From Collinsella sp. (lineage in GTDB: Bacteria > Actinomycetota > Coriobacteriia > Coriobacteriales > Coriobacteriaceae), in assembly GCA_019414205.1 (NCBI GenBank), contig DXML01000012.1, forward strand, positions 72,260 through 136,259: a DNA stretch of 64,000 nt, in the 5' to 3' direction. Every line of letters begins with the position of its first letter. The stretch's first letter is position 1. The translations under genes were made by a program, and so were the position numbers. Positions 9,489 to 18,000 of the stretch are shown here, in pieces. Under the pieces are notes generated by a model. It was not told the DNA's origin. It did not search any database and was given only the letters and a program-made list of their open reading frames with translations.

Positions 9489-9565
9489 GGCCCGTTCGTC
9501 TAGCGGTTTAGGACGCCGCCCTCTCAAGGCGGAGATCACCAGTTCGAATCTGGTACGGGCTACCA
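9489..9565 (+). tRNA. tRNA-Glu (anticodon CTC)
   Basis: Cloverleaf with acceptor GGCCCGT/ACGGGCT, anticodon stem CCGCC/GGCGG enclosing CTCTCAA (CTC, reading GAG), T-loop TTCGAAT, and encoded CCA at 9563-9565. It is probably cotranscribed with tRNA-Gln, and a terminator follows. Confidence 0.94.
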
Positions 9566-9575
9566 AAATTGAACG

Positions 9576-9604
9576 CCCGGGCCTCGTAAGAGACCCGGGT
9601 TTTG
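9576..9604 (+). terminator. Intrinsic terminator after the tRNA pair
   Basis: CCCGGG (9576-9581) pairs with CCCGGG (9594-9599), extended by CTC/GAG across one mismatch and a GTAA loop, then TTTT. Confidence 0.8.
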
Positions 9605-9662
9605 TGTATTGACCGATATTTAAGGCGCGCGTTGAGTCTGCCGCCCGGACCGAGGAGTTGTC

Positions 9663-10580
9663 ATGGACCTGCCTATCAGCTTGGAAGACATCACGTATGC
9701 CGAGAACTATCTGGCGCAGGGCGACCTGGCTACGGCGACGCCGCTGCTTGAGCGTCTGGTGGAGCTCGCCGAGGAGTATATCGACGCTGAGTGCAAGACG
9801 GAGGAGAAGCGCCAGTACTTTAGCTTCGACAGCAAGTTTGAGCGCCTGGCCTATCGCCGCGTGGAGAAGGATCCGCGCGAGCTGGTGCAGGTCGAGGTTC
9901 CCTTTGACCGCCTGTACTCCGACATGGCATTTGCCTACATCCGCCAGCAGGATTATGTGAGTGCTCGGAATGCCCTGATGCAGGCCGTGCGTTGGGATCC
10001 CATGAACTGCAACTATCGCTTGGACTTGGCCGAGCTGTTCCGCGCGCTCGAGGACAAGCAGGAGTGGGCATCGCTCTCGTTCTCGGTGCTGGAGCGCGCG
10101 AGCGACGGTAAGTGCGCCGCACGCGCCTACACCAACTTGGGTCAGTACTTCTTGGAGCCCGAGACCGAGAACATTTCGGCTGCCGTGGGCTGCGCGCGTC
10201 TGGCGCTGCGCCTGGCGCCCAACGATGCGCATACGACGCGCCTGCTCAACAAGATCCATACCACCTATCCGGATGCCGCGGACGAGAGTGACGACCATGT
10301 GATGGGTGAGCTCGCCCTGCAGGGCGTGCCGACCTCGCCTTCGGCCGAGATTGCCATCTGCCTGATCATGTGTGCGACCGACGCTGCGAGCGACGGCGAC
10401 AAGCAGGAGGCTACGCGCCTGACGGTCCGTGCCCGCGACCTGGTGGGCGAAGAGGCGTGCGCGGCGATTATCAAGCTGGTGCGCGAGAGTGATGCCGAGC
10501 TTAACGCCGAGCGCAAGGCAAAGCGCGAGGCTGCGGGCTCAAACGCCGATGGCGCCAAGGAGGCCGGCAATGCCCAGTAA
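9663..10580 (+). CDS. Helical-repeat (TPR-like) protein upstream of smpB
   Basis: Acidic soluble protein of 305 aa. ATG 9663 follows GAGGAGTTGTC. No enzyme motif is seen. The sequence is nearly all predicted helix, with TPR-like pairs such as YAENYLAQGDLATATPLLER, DMAFAYIRQQDYVSARNALM and AYTNLGQYFLEPET followed by helices with Ala/Leu spacing. The C-terminal 35 residues are charged and Ala-rich (NAERKAKREAAGSNADGAKE). No signal peptide or membrane segment is present. Its last 11 bases overlap the smpB start, so the two are translationally coupled, but nothing in the sequence links it to trans-translation. Function unknown. Confidence 0.75.
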   Translation: MDLPISLEDITYAENYLAQGDLATATPLLERLVELAEEYIDAECKTEEKRQYFSFDSKFERLAYRRVEKDPRELVQVEVPFDRLYSDMAFAYIRQQDYVSARNALMQAVRWDPMNCNYRLDLAELFRALEDKQEWASLSFSVLERASDGKCAARAYTNLGQYFLEPETENISAAVGCARLALRLAPNDAHTTRLLNKIHTTYPDAADESDDHVMGELALQGVPTSPSAEIAICLIMCATDAASDGDKQEATRLTVRARDLVGEEACAAIIKLVRESDAELNAERKAKREAAGSNADGAKEAGNAQ

Positions 10581-11040
10581 GCGCGAGCGCAAGCTCATTT
10601 CCAAGAATCGCTCGGCTCATCACGAGTACTTTATCGATGAGACGTTTGAGTGCGGTATTGAGCTGAGCGGTACCGAGGTCAAGTCGATTCGCGAGCGCGC
10701 GTGCCAGATTACCGATACCTTTGCACTGATTCGTGGCGGCGAGTGCTGGCTCGTGGGCCTGCATATCCACCCTTATAGCCATGGTGGCGTGTGGAACCGC
10801 GACCCTGATCGCCGCCGTCGTCTGCTGCTGCACCGCAAGGAGATTGACTTTCTCGACGGTAAGCTGCGCAACCGCGGCTATGCGCTGGTGCCGCTGGAGC
10901 TCTACTTTAATACCGACGGCCGCGTAAAGCTGCTGCTGGGCCTAGGCCGCGGCAAGAAGCTTTACGACAAGCGCGAGGATATGGCCAAGCGCGATGTCCA
11001 GCGCGAGATCGACCGCGCCCTCAAGGAGCACAATCGCTAG
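10570..11040 (+). CDS. smpB: SsrA-binding protein SmpB
   Basis: tmRNA-binding protein of 156 aa that delivers tmRNA to stalled ribosomes. ATG 10570 (MPSKRERKLISKNRSAHHEY) lies inside the last codons of the preceding gene and is preceded by AAGGAGGCC. Family blocks are present in order: NRSAHHEYFIDETFECGIEL, GTEVKSIRE, SYGH-like HPYSHGGVWN, RRRRLLLHRKEI, the OB-barrel segment ALVPLELYF, GLGRGKKLYDKRE and the basic C-terminal helix AKRDVQREIDRALKEH. Length is standard. No tmRNA gene (ssrA) was recognised in the following 200 bases, where it is often found. Confidence 0.96.
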   Translation: MPSKRERKLISKNRSAHHEYFIDETFECGIELSGTEVKSIRERACQITDTFALIRGGECWLVGLHIHPYSHGGVWNRDPDRRRRLLLHRKEIDFLDGKLRNRGYALVPLELYFNTDGRVKLLLGLGRGKKLYDKREDMAKRDVQREIDRALKEHNR

Positions 11041-11052
11041 GCGTTCTGTATA

Positions 11053-11119
11053 AGTTGCGGTGGAATACGGACTGTTTTGCCTGTTTGAGGGGCTATTCAG
11101 TCCCTATTTCACCGCAACT
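11053..11119. repeat. Near-perfect 22-bp inverted repeat after smpB
   Basis: The arm at 11053-11074 begins AGTTGCGGTG and ends GGACTG; the arm at 11098-11119 is its reverse complement with two mismatches. The loop is 23 nt. There is no T-run, so this is not a simple terminator. No second copy was noticed in the window. Confidence 0.7.
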
Positions 11120-11246
11120 GCGGGCGTCTCATCTTTCTTACTGTTCTGACAAATATGTCTCAAAGGCGGCATCCGTTATGGGCACCGCCTTTTTTGTGGG
11201 TACATACATCCATGAGGTTCCAACCCGGGTTAGGGGAGTGATCGTT

Positions 11247-11750
11247 ATGGACAAAACTGCGTTCTTTACCATGCCGAGCGGTCTGTACGTGGTGAGCGCC
11301 GCGGCAGACGGGCTGCGCGCCGGTTGCGTCATCAACACTGCGGTGCAGGTGACGTCCATGCCGCCGCGCATTTCGGTTGCCGTGAACAAGGACAACGTCA
11401 CCTCGGGCGTCATCGCATCGGCCAAAGCGCTCGCGCTGACCGTGATCGATCAGACCGCCGACATGCTCTACATCGGTAACTTTGGGTTCCGCACCAGCAG
11501 CGATTATGACAAGTTTGCCAAATACGAGACCCGCGAGACGGCTCTAGGCATGCCCTATGTGCCCGAGCACGCGACGGCCCTGTTTAGCTGCCGTTTGATC
11601 GACACTGTGGATGTGGGCACGCATCTACTGTTTATCGGCGAGGTCGAGGATGCCGAGCACCTGAGCGACGAGACGCCGCTCACCTACGATTACTACCATA
11701 AGGTCCTGAAGGGCAAGACGCCTCCGAAGGCGTCCTCGTATCAAGGCTAG
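11247..11750 (+). CDS. Flavin reductase-like FMN-binding protein
   Basis: Flavoprotein of 167 aa of the flavin reductase-like split-barrel family, related to the flavin domain of high-molecular-weight rubredoxins. ATG 11247 (MDKTAFFTMPSGLYVVSA) follows GGGGAGTGATC; the upstream in-frame extension contains the palindrome and is discarded. Features are GLRAGCVINTAVQVTSMPPR, the FMN phosphate-binding pattern near the N terminus, then AVNKDNVTSGVIASAKALALTV and the C-terminal GEVEDAEHLSDETPLTYDYY block. A rubredoxin gene lies 89 bp downstream with its own promoter, so the two probably act as separate partners of the pair that is fused in Hrb-type proteins, moving electrons to an oxygen- or NO-reducing flavoprotein not present here. 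Confidence 0.87.
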   Translation: MDKTAFFTMPSGLYVVSAAADGLRAGCVINTAVQVTSMPPRISVAVNKDNVTSGVIASAKALALTVIDQTADMLYIGNFGFRTSSDYDKFAKYETRETALGMPYVPEHATALFSCRLIDTVDVGTHLLFIGEVEDAEHLSDETPLTYDYYHKVLKGKTPPKASSYQG

Positions 11751-11767
11751 AAATGTTCTAAAAATAC

Positions 11768-11795
11768 TTGCATTATATTATTGATAACATATACT
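11768..11795 (+). promoter_or_regulatory. Promoter for the rubredoxin gene
   Basis: TTGCAT (11768-11773), a 16-bp AT-rich spacer and TATACT (11790-11795) lie 45 bp before the rubredoxin start. Confidence 0.65.
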
Positions 11796-11839
11796 AATAA
11801 GCGAAGTACATCACCAGTCGCGTTCGAGAGGAGAACATC

Positions 11840-11983
11840 ATGGCTGAGGAGAAGAAGACGTATAAGTTCGTGTGCATCGTTTGTGGCTACGAGGTTGAGG
11901 TCGACACGCCCGAGCTGCCCGAGGACTACGTGTGCCCGGTCTGCGGCGTCGGTCCCGATCAGTTTGAGCTCGTCGAGGAGTAG
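11840..11983 (+). CDS. Rubredoxin
   Basis: Single-iron electron carrier of 47 aa. ATG 11840 follows GAGAGGAGAACATC. Both iron-ligand pairs are present: CIVCGYEVE (Cys12, Cys15) and CPVCGVG (Cys32, Cys35). The loop between them is short (DTPELPEDYV), and the N terminus is Lys/Glu-rich (MAEEKKTYKF). It is shorter than classical 52-55 aa rubredoxins and ends FELVEE. Its position behind a flavin reductase-like gene suggests a shared role in oxygen or NO defence in an anaerobe (inference). It has its own promoter and terminator. Confidence 0.93.
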   Translation: MAEEKKTYKFVCIVCGYEVEVDTPELPEDYVCPVCGVGPDQFELVEE

Positions 11984-12022
11984 CTCGCAGACACACGGCG
12001 AAAGCCGAACATAGCTCTGTCC

Positions 12023-12058
12023 AAGGGCCTCGGTCGAATTCTCGCCCGAGGCCCTTTT
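12023..12058 (+). terminator. Intrinsic terminator after rubredoxin
   Basis: An 11-bp stem AAGGGCCTCGG (12023-12033) / CCGAGGCCCTT (12046-12056) continues into TTTT. Confidence 0.85.
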
Positions 12059-12120
12059 CCTCCGCCCCCAAGGGATCGCGGTTGCTGTTGGCCGATCCTG
12101 TCTGTTGTGAGTCCGGCCGA

Positions 12121-12342
12121 CCTTTTGTCTTAACCTGCCACATCTAACGGCTCAAAACGGGTCTTCCTGTTACAGATTGAGACAAAAGGTTGGAGCTGAA
12201 GAAATGTCTCGATCTGTAACATCTAACGGTGGAAATTGGGCCCACTTGTTACATATCGAGACAAACCAAAACCGTCCGGCAGAAGATCTCAATCTGTAAC
12301 ATCTAGACATCGAAAGCGGGTCTAGATGTTACAGATCGAGAC
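12121..12342. repeat. Palindromic repeat array A (three units)
   Basis: Units at 12121-12190, 12204-12264 and 12285-12342. Each has a left arm close to TGTCTCGATCTGTAACA and a right arm close to TGTTACAGATCGAGACA, with exactly 27 nt between the GTAAC and GTTAC ends. The left arm of the first unit is degenerate (GCCAC for GTAAC) but keeps the spacing and has extended outer pairing (CCTTTTGTCT). Linkers between units are about 20-21 nt. The array fills the gap between the rubredoxin terminator and the convergent Nramp gene; nothing else is seen in this 386-bp gap. Confidence 0.9.
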
Positions 12343-12369
12343 GTTTGCCTGAGTAGGTGCCCCGCCCCA

Positions 12370-13626
12370 TTACATCCCTGTCAACAACACGACATCGAGA
12401 ATCGTCACGATGGCACCGATCCCTACGAGCAGCGCGTTGAGCGGGCGCGAATTGGCGTATTTGCCCATGACGCGGCGTGAACTGGTGAGTCGTATGAGCA
12501 CAAAGACCGTAATCGGCAGCTGAAGCGACAGCAGTGCCTGACCCCAGATGAGACCTTCAAAAGGATTTGGAACGACCAGGCACGCCGCCACTGCTCCGGC
12601 GAAACAGGCCGCCACCCCGACCGAGGAATGTCGGTCGTGGATGTCGTATTCCTCGTCGAACATGCCCGCAGTGATGGTTCCCGCCGCCATGCCCGCTGTC
12701 ACGCTGCTCGATAATCCCGCGAACAGCAGCGCTACCGCAAAGATGGTCGAGCTCGCCGGGCCCAAGATGGGGGAGAGCGTGGCCGCTGCGACGGTGAGGT
12801 CGTCTACGACCATGCCGTGCGCAAAGAAGGTCGTTGCGGCCAGGATGACCATGGCCGAGTTGATTGCCCAGCCCACGCCCATCGAAAAGAGCGTGTCGAA
12901 GAGCTCGTAGCGCAGACGTTCTTCGATAACCTGCTCGCCTTGGCCTTCGAAGTGCATGGATTGGATGACCTCGGAGTGCAGAAAAAGGTTGTGTGGCATA
13001 ACGACCGCACCCAGGACGCTCACGATAATCGCGGCAGAGCCAGTGGGCATGCTAGGCGTGATCCAGCTTGCGGCGGCTTGCGGCCAGTCGACCTTGACTA
13101 GTGCAAGCTCGGCCAAAAACGAGAGTCCTACCACGCCTACGAAGGCGATGATCCAGCGTTCGGCATGCTTGTAGGAGTTCGTCATGAGCATCGCCATCGA
13201 TACTGCCGCCACGATGACGCAGCCCGCGCGCACGGGCAGCCCAAAGAGCATTTGAAGGGCAATCGCGCCACCCAGGACTTCGGCCATGGCGGTGGCGACA
13301 GTCGCGAGATAGGCACTGGCGAGTACCGTGCGTCCAACGAAGCGGGGGAGGTAACGTGTCGTGGCCTCGGCAAGGCAGGCGCCCGTGGCGATACCCAGGT
13401 GCGCCGCGTTGTGCTGCAGCACAATGAGCATAATCGTGGACAGCGTGACGATCCACAGCAGCGCGTAGCCAAACTGCGAGCCCGCGGCCATATTGGAGGC
13501 CCAGTTGCCCGGGTCGATAAAGCCGACGGTCACGAGCAGCCCGGGGCCGATATGCCGCGCAATGTCTAGGCCTCCGTGACCGCCGGTGCGCCGGGAACCA
13601 AAGTGTTGTTTGAGATGGTTGAGCAT
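12370..13626 (-). CDS. mntH: Nramp-family divalent metal transporter
   Basis: Proton-coupled importer for Mn2+/Fe2+-type ions in the inner membrane, 418 aa with about eleven hydrophobic segments. The start is ATG 13626 (MLNHLKQHFG), preceded by AGGAGCGCACC; the frame reaches 13662 without a ribosome-binding site. The TM1 metal-binding motif VTVGFIDPGNWASNMAAG (DPGN) and the TM6 motif GAVVMPHNLFLHSEV (MPHN) are both intact, together with the consensus transport segment between TM8 and TM9. These residues define the metal site, so transport of a divalent metal is well supported; manganese preference is typical of bacterial members but not shown here. No MntR box was recognised upstream. Confidence 0.93.
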   Translation of the reverse strand: MLNHLKQHFGSRRTGGHGGLDIARHIGPGLLVTVGFIDPGNWASNMAAGSQFGYALLWIVTLSTIMLIVLQHNAAHLGIATGACLAEATTRYLPRFVGRTVLASAYLATVATAMAEVLGGAIALQMLFGLPVRAGCVIVAAVSMAMLMTNSYKHAERWIIAFVGVVGLSFLAELALVKVDWPQAAASWITPSMPTGSAAIIVSVLGAVVMPHNLFLHSEVIQSMHFEGQGEQVIEERLRYELFDTLFSMGVGWAINSAMVILAATTFFAHGMVVDDLTVAAATLSPILGPASSTIFAVALLFAGLSSSVTAGMAAGTITAGMFDEEYDIHDRHSSVGVAACFAGAVAACLVVPNPFEGLIWGQALLSLQLPITVFVLIRLTSSRRVMGKYANSRPLNALLVGIGAIVTILDVVLLTGM

Positions 13627-13701
13627 GGTGCGCTCCTGTGTATGGGCGGCGTGACGTCGCATCTGGGCCGTGCGGCGCCACGCGTCGGTTTTGGGTTGGG
13701 G

Positions 13702-14475
13702 CTACTTGTGTGCTTTGCCCTGATTGGCCACGGCATCGATCTTGGCGGCGATGGTCGCCGGGTCGCCGATGTAGCGCTTGTCGAGGACGTTGAAATCGGT
13801 GTCGAAGGTGTAGACGAGCGGCACGCCGGTGGGGATGTTGACCTTGAGGATCTCCTCGGGCGTGAGGTGCTCGAGCTTCATGACGAGTGAGCGCAGGGAG
13901 TTGCCGTGTGCGGCGATGAGTACGCGCTTGCCGGCGAGCATCTGGGGGCGAATCTCGTCTTCGAAATAAGGCCAGGCGCGGGCGATCGTGTCCTTGAGGC
14001 ACTCGGTATAGGGCAGCTGATCGGGCGCGACATCACGGTATTGCTCCTGGGTGTGGGGATCGCGCGCGTCGTCCGGCTCGAGTGCCGGCGGGCAGACATC
14101 GAAGGAGCGGCGCCAGATGAGCACCTGCTCGTCGCCGTGCTCCGCTGCGGCATCGGCCTTGTTGAGACCCTGCAACGCTCCGTAGTGGCGCTCGTTGAGC
14201 TTCCAGGATTTGATGACGGGCAACCACTCGCGATCCATTTGGCCGAGCACGATGTCGAGGGTGTGAATTGCGCGCTTGAGACGCGAGGTGTAGCAGACGT
14301 CGAAGTCGAAGCCCGCTTCTTTGAGGGCTCGACCGCCTGCTGCGGCTTCTTCGCGGCCCGTGTCGGTGAGTTCTACGTCGGTCCAGCCGGTGAACAGGTT
14401 GAGTTTGTTCCACTCGGATTCTCCGTGACGGATAAGGACAAGTTGCATTGTCTGTCGGTCTGCTCGGTGCGCCAT
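13702..14475 (-). CDS. gpmA: 2,3-bisphosphoglycerate-dependent phosphoglycerate mutase
   Basis: Glycolytic enzyme interconverting 3- and 2-phosphoglycerate through a phosphohistidine. It has 257 aa. ATG 14475 is six bases after AAGGAGG; the internal ATG 14448 (MQLVLIRHGES), where family members often start, lacks one. The catalytic histidine sits in LIRHGESEWN; the second histidine is in LIAAHGNSLRSLVMKLEHL. Also present are FTGWTDVELTDTG, TSRLKRAIHTL, and the 2,3-BPG-contacting LNERHYGALQGLNK. The region around residues 120-160 carries an insert-like stretch (SFDVCPPALEPDDARDPHTQ), usual for this family. It is transcribed alone, divergently from gltB across repeat array B. Confidence 0.96.
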   Translation of the reverse strand: MAHRADRQTMQLVLIRHGESEWNKLNLFTGWTDVELTDTGREEAAAGGRALKEAGFDFDVCYTSRLKRAIHTLDIVLGQMDREWLPVIKSWKLNERHYGALQGLNKADAAAEHGDEQVLIWRRSFDVCPPALEPDDARDPHTQEQYRDVAPDQLPYTECLKDTIARAWPYFEDEIRPQMLAGKRVLIAAHGNSLRSLVMKLEHLTPEEILKVNIPTGVPLVYTFDTDFNVLDKRYIGDPATIAAKIDAVANQGKAHK

Positions 14476-14610
14476 AGGGGCCTCCTTGATCTGGCACGGT
14501 GTGCGTGCCGTTTGCTTGACGCCGCAAAGGATACCCGTTTTAAGCTTAAAAGTTAACCAAGACTAACAAAATTGTTGTATTTGAATAGGATGATGAAGGG
14601 GGGCTGCGAA

Positions 14611-14833
14611 CTGTCTTGATCTGTAACAACTAGGGATGGAAATTGGGCCTAGGTGTTACGGATCGAGACAGGAAGAAATGGTCCTATGGAAAATCTCGAT
14701 CTGTAACAGCTGACCGCCAAAGCCGGCCCTTCGTGTTACAGATTGAGACATTCGGTACCGTCTCTCAAAAACATCTCAATCTGTAACAGTTAGTCGTCGT
14801 AATTGGGCCTTCCTGTTACAGATTGAGATGTTT
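14611..14833. repeat. Palindromic repeat array B (three units)
   Basis: Units at 14611-14671, 14691-14751 and 14769-14833. All keep 27 nt between GTAAC and GTTAC. Linkers of 21 nt separate units (counted between 17-bp arms). The third unit has perfectly matched arms extended to AAACATCTCAATCTGTAACA. The array is in the divergent gap between gpmA and gltB. The remaining stretch (14834-15013) holds the gltB leader with GGGGAGGA before the ATG; no promoter could be assigned with confidence. Confidence 0.92.
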
Positions 14834-15013
14834 GAAGTGGTGAGCTAACAGGCCGAACTTGGGGCCTATGTTGTCGCCCTTGAGGTCGGCGGTGTCCACT
14901 CGTAGGGCGTGCGTTACGCGATTGTTTCGAAACGGGTGGGAAACACAACGGGCCGACGATGCTCCTACTATGCCTATTCAACTGACTGTCTAAATATCTA
15001 GGGGAGGATCGCG

Positions 15014-18000
15014 ATGCAGGCAGATTCCGCTCAGCAGCAGGGCCTTTATCGCCCCGAATTCGACCACGATGCATGTGGCATCGGCGCGCTTGCCGATATC
15101 AACGGTGAGCGCCATCACCAGATTCTGGACGACGCACTGTCCATTCTGGTCAACTTGGAGCACCGCGGCGGCACGGGACTCGAGAAGAATACCGGCGATG
15201 GCGCTGGCATCCTGTTCCAGGTTCCGCATCACTTTTTCCGTAAAGAGGCTCAAAAGTGCGGTCAGATTCTGCCGGCAGAGGGCGACTATGGCGTGGCCAT
15301 GCTGTTCTTCCCGCAGGACGACAAGGGCGTAGAGGATGCCCGCCGCGTGTTTGAGGAGGGCTGTGCCGAGGCCGGCGTGCCGCTGCTCTTTTGGCGCGAG
15401 GTGCCCGTCGACCCGCACGACCTGGGCGAGACGGCCCGCGCCTGCATGCCCACTATCCTGCAGGCCTTCCTGGGCCGTCCGGACGACACGCCCGCCGGCG
15501 ATGCCTTTGAGCGTCGCCTGTACGTGTGCCGCCGCACCATCGAAAAGAAGGCCGATGCCGAGTTTGCCCTGCGAGACAAGATCTTCTATGTGTGCTCCAT
15601 GAGCTCGCGCACCATCGTGTACAAGGGCATGCTTGTGGCCACGCAGATGCGCCGCTTCTTCATCGACCTCAACGACGCCGCCGTCAAAACGGCCGTGGCG
15701 CTCGTCCACTCGCGCTACTCCACCAACACCACGCCCAGCTGGGAGCGTGCGCACCCCAACCGCTTTATCATCCATAACGGCGAGATCAACACCCTCAAGG
15801 GCAACGTCAACTGGATTCGCGCCCGCGAACCCAACCTGTACAGCCCCGTGCTGCAGCACGATCTTGAGCGCGTGATGCCCATCATCAACCGCGAGGGTTC
15901 CGACTCCGCGATTCTGGACAACGTGCTCGAATTCTTGGTCATGAACGGTCGCCCGCTCACGCGTGCCGCGTCCATGTTGCTGCCCGAGCCGTGGGACCAC
16001 AACGATAGTCTGAGTGAGGAGCGTCGCGCCTACGACGCCTACCAGTCCATGCTCATGGAGCCCTGGGACGGCCCGGCGGCCATCGCCTTTACCGACGGTC
16101 GCACGCTGGGCGCCGCCCTCGACCGCAACGGCTTGCGCCCCGCCCGCTACTACGTGACGCGCGATGGCCGCTTTATGCTGGCAAGCGAAGTGGGCACCAT
16201 CGAGGTGAGCCCCGAGAACATCCTGACGAGCGGTTGCCTGGGACCGGGCCAGATGCTCGAGGTCGATTTTGCCCGCGGGCGCGTCATCTACAACGACGAG
16301 CTGCGCGTCCGTTACGCCAAGGAAAAGCCCTACCGTGATTGGATTGCCGAGGAGACGCTGACCGTCGACGTGCTCGATAGGCCTGCCGCGGTAACGCCCG
16401 CCGAGGACGCCGAGGTACCCGCCGCCGTGCGCATGGCTAAGCTCGGGTATCACTGGGATGACGTCGATGAGGTCGTGCGTCCCATGGCCCAGCAGGGCAA
16501 GGCCCCGCTCGCCTCGATGGGCATCGACGCGCCGCTGGCTTGTCTGTCCAAGAAGACGCGTTCGTTCTTCGACTATTTCTATCAGCTGTTCGCTCAGGTC
16601 ACGAACCCGCCCATCGATGCCCTTCGCGAGCACATGGTGACTTCGACCACGCTCTACCTGGGCAACCACGGCAACCTGCTCGAGGATTCCCGTACGGCCT
16701 GCCAGCTGGTTCGCCTGGAGCGTCCGCTGCTGAGCGAGGAGGAGTTCGACCGCATTTGCGCCATCGACCGCGTGGGCTTTAAGACTCGCCGTTTCCGTGC
16801 CGTCTACCGTCGTGACGCCGGCGAGGGCGCGCTGCAGGCTGCGCTCAAGCAGCTTGCAGAGGACGTTGAGGCTGCGGTCCGCGACGGCGTGAACATCGTG
16901 GTGTTGAGCGATCGTGCCGCTGCGGGCGAGGTGCCCGTGCCGTCGCTGCTCGCCGTGGGCTGTGTGCACAACCACCTGATTCGCGCTGGCGTGCGTACCT
17001 TTGCCGACATCGTGGTGGAGTGCGGCGATGCCGTGTCCCCGCACGACTTTGCGGCGCTGGTGGGCTACTCCGCAAGCGGCATCTATCCGTACAATGCGCA
17101 TGCGTGCATCCGCGACTTGGCAGCACGCGGCGACCTGGACGTGACGGCCGAGCAGGGCATCGACAACTACAACAAGGCCGCGACGGCGGGTATCGTCTCC
17201 ATCATGTCCAAGATGGGTATCTCCACGGTGCAGAGCTATCACTCCGCGCAGATTTTCGAGGCCGTCGGCTTTACTCCGGAGTTCGTCAACGCGTACTTCG
17301 CCGGCACGGTGAGCCGTGTGGGCGGTATGGGTGTCGAGGACGTTGAGCGCGAGCAAAACGAGCGCTATGACGCCGCGCTCGCCATCCTTAAAAGCCCGGC
17401 TCCCGATCAGCTGCCCACGCTGGGCCTGACCAAGTGGCGCCCGCTCGGCGGCGAGGAACACCTCATCGACCCCCAGGCCGTCTACCTGCTGCAGACCGCC
17501 TGCCGTGAGGACAGCTACGACACCTTTAAGGAGTACAGCGCCCGCCTGCACCGCACCGGCCGTGCCGTGCGTCTGCGCGACTTGCTCGACTTTGATGCCA
17601 GCGGCCGCACGCCGGTTTCGCTCGACGAGGTCGAGCCCGCGCTCAACATCGTCCGCCGCTTTAACACCGGCGCCATGTCGTACGGCTCCATCAGCAAGGA
17701 AGCACACGAGTGCATGGCCATCGCCATGAACCGCCTGCACGGCCGTTCCAACTCCGGCGAGGGCGGTGAGGATCCGCGTCGCGAGACCCCGCTGGCTAAC
17801 GGTGATTCCAAGAACTCCGCGATCAAACAGGTGGCAAGTGCGCGCTTTGGCGTGACGAGCCGCTACCTGTGCAGCGCCTTCGAGATTCAGATCAAGATGG
17901 CCCAGGGCGCCAAGCCCGGCGAGGGTGGCCACCTGCCCGGCAAGAAGGTCTACCCCTGGATTGCCGAGGTCCGTCAGTCCACGCCCGGCATCGGCCTGAT

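Noticed and set aside
11041..11246. tmRNA gene after smpB
   Set aside because: No tRNA-like ends, no encoded tag sequence and no CCA end were found; the gap holds a palindrome instead.
12121..12342. CRISPR array
   Set aside because: Repeats alternate in orientation as palindromes, spacers alternate between 27 and about 21 nt, arrays have only two or three units, and no cas genes are present.
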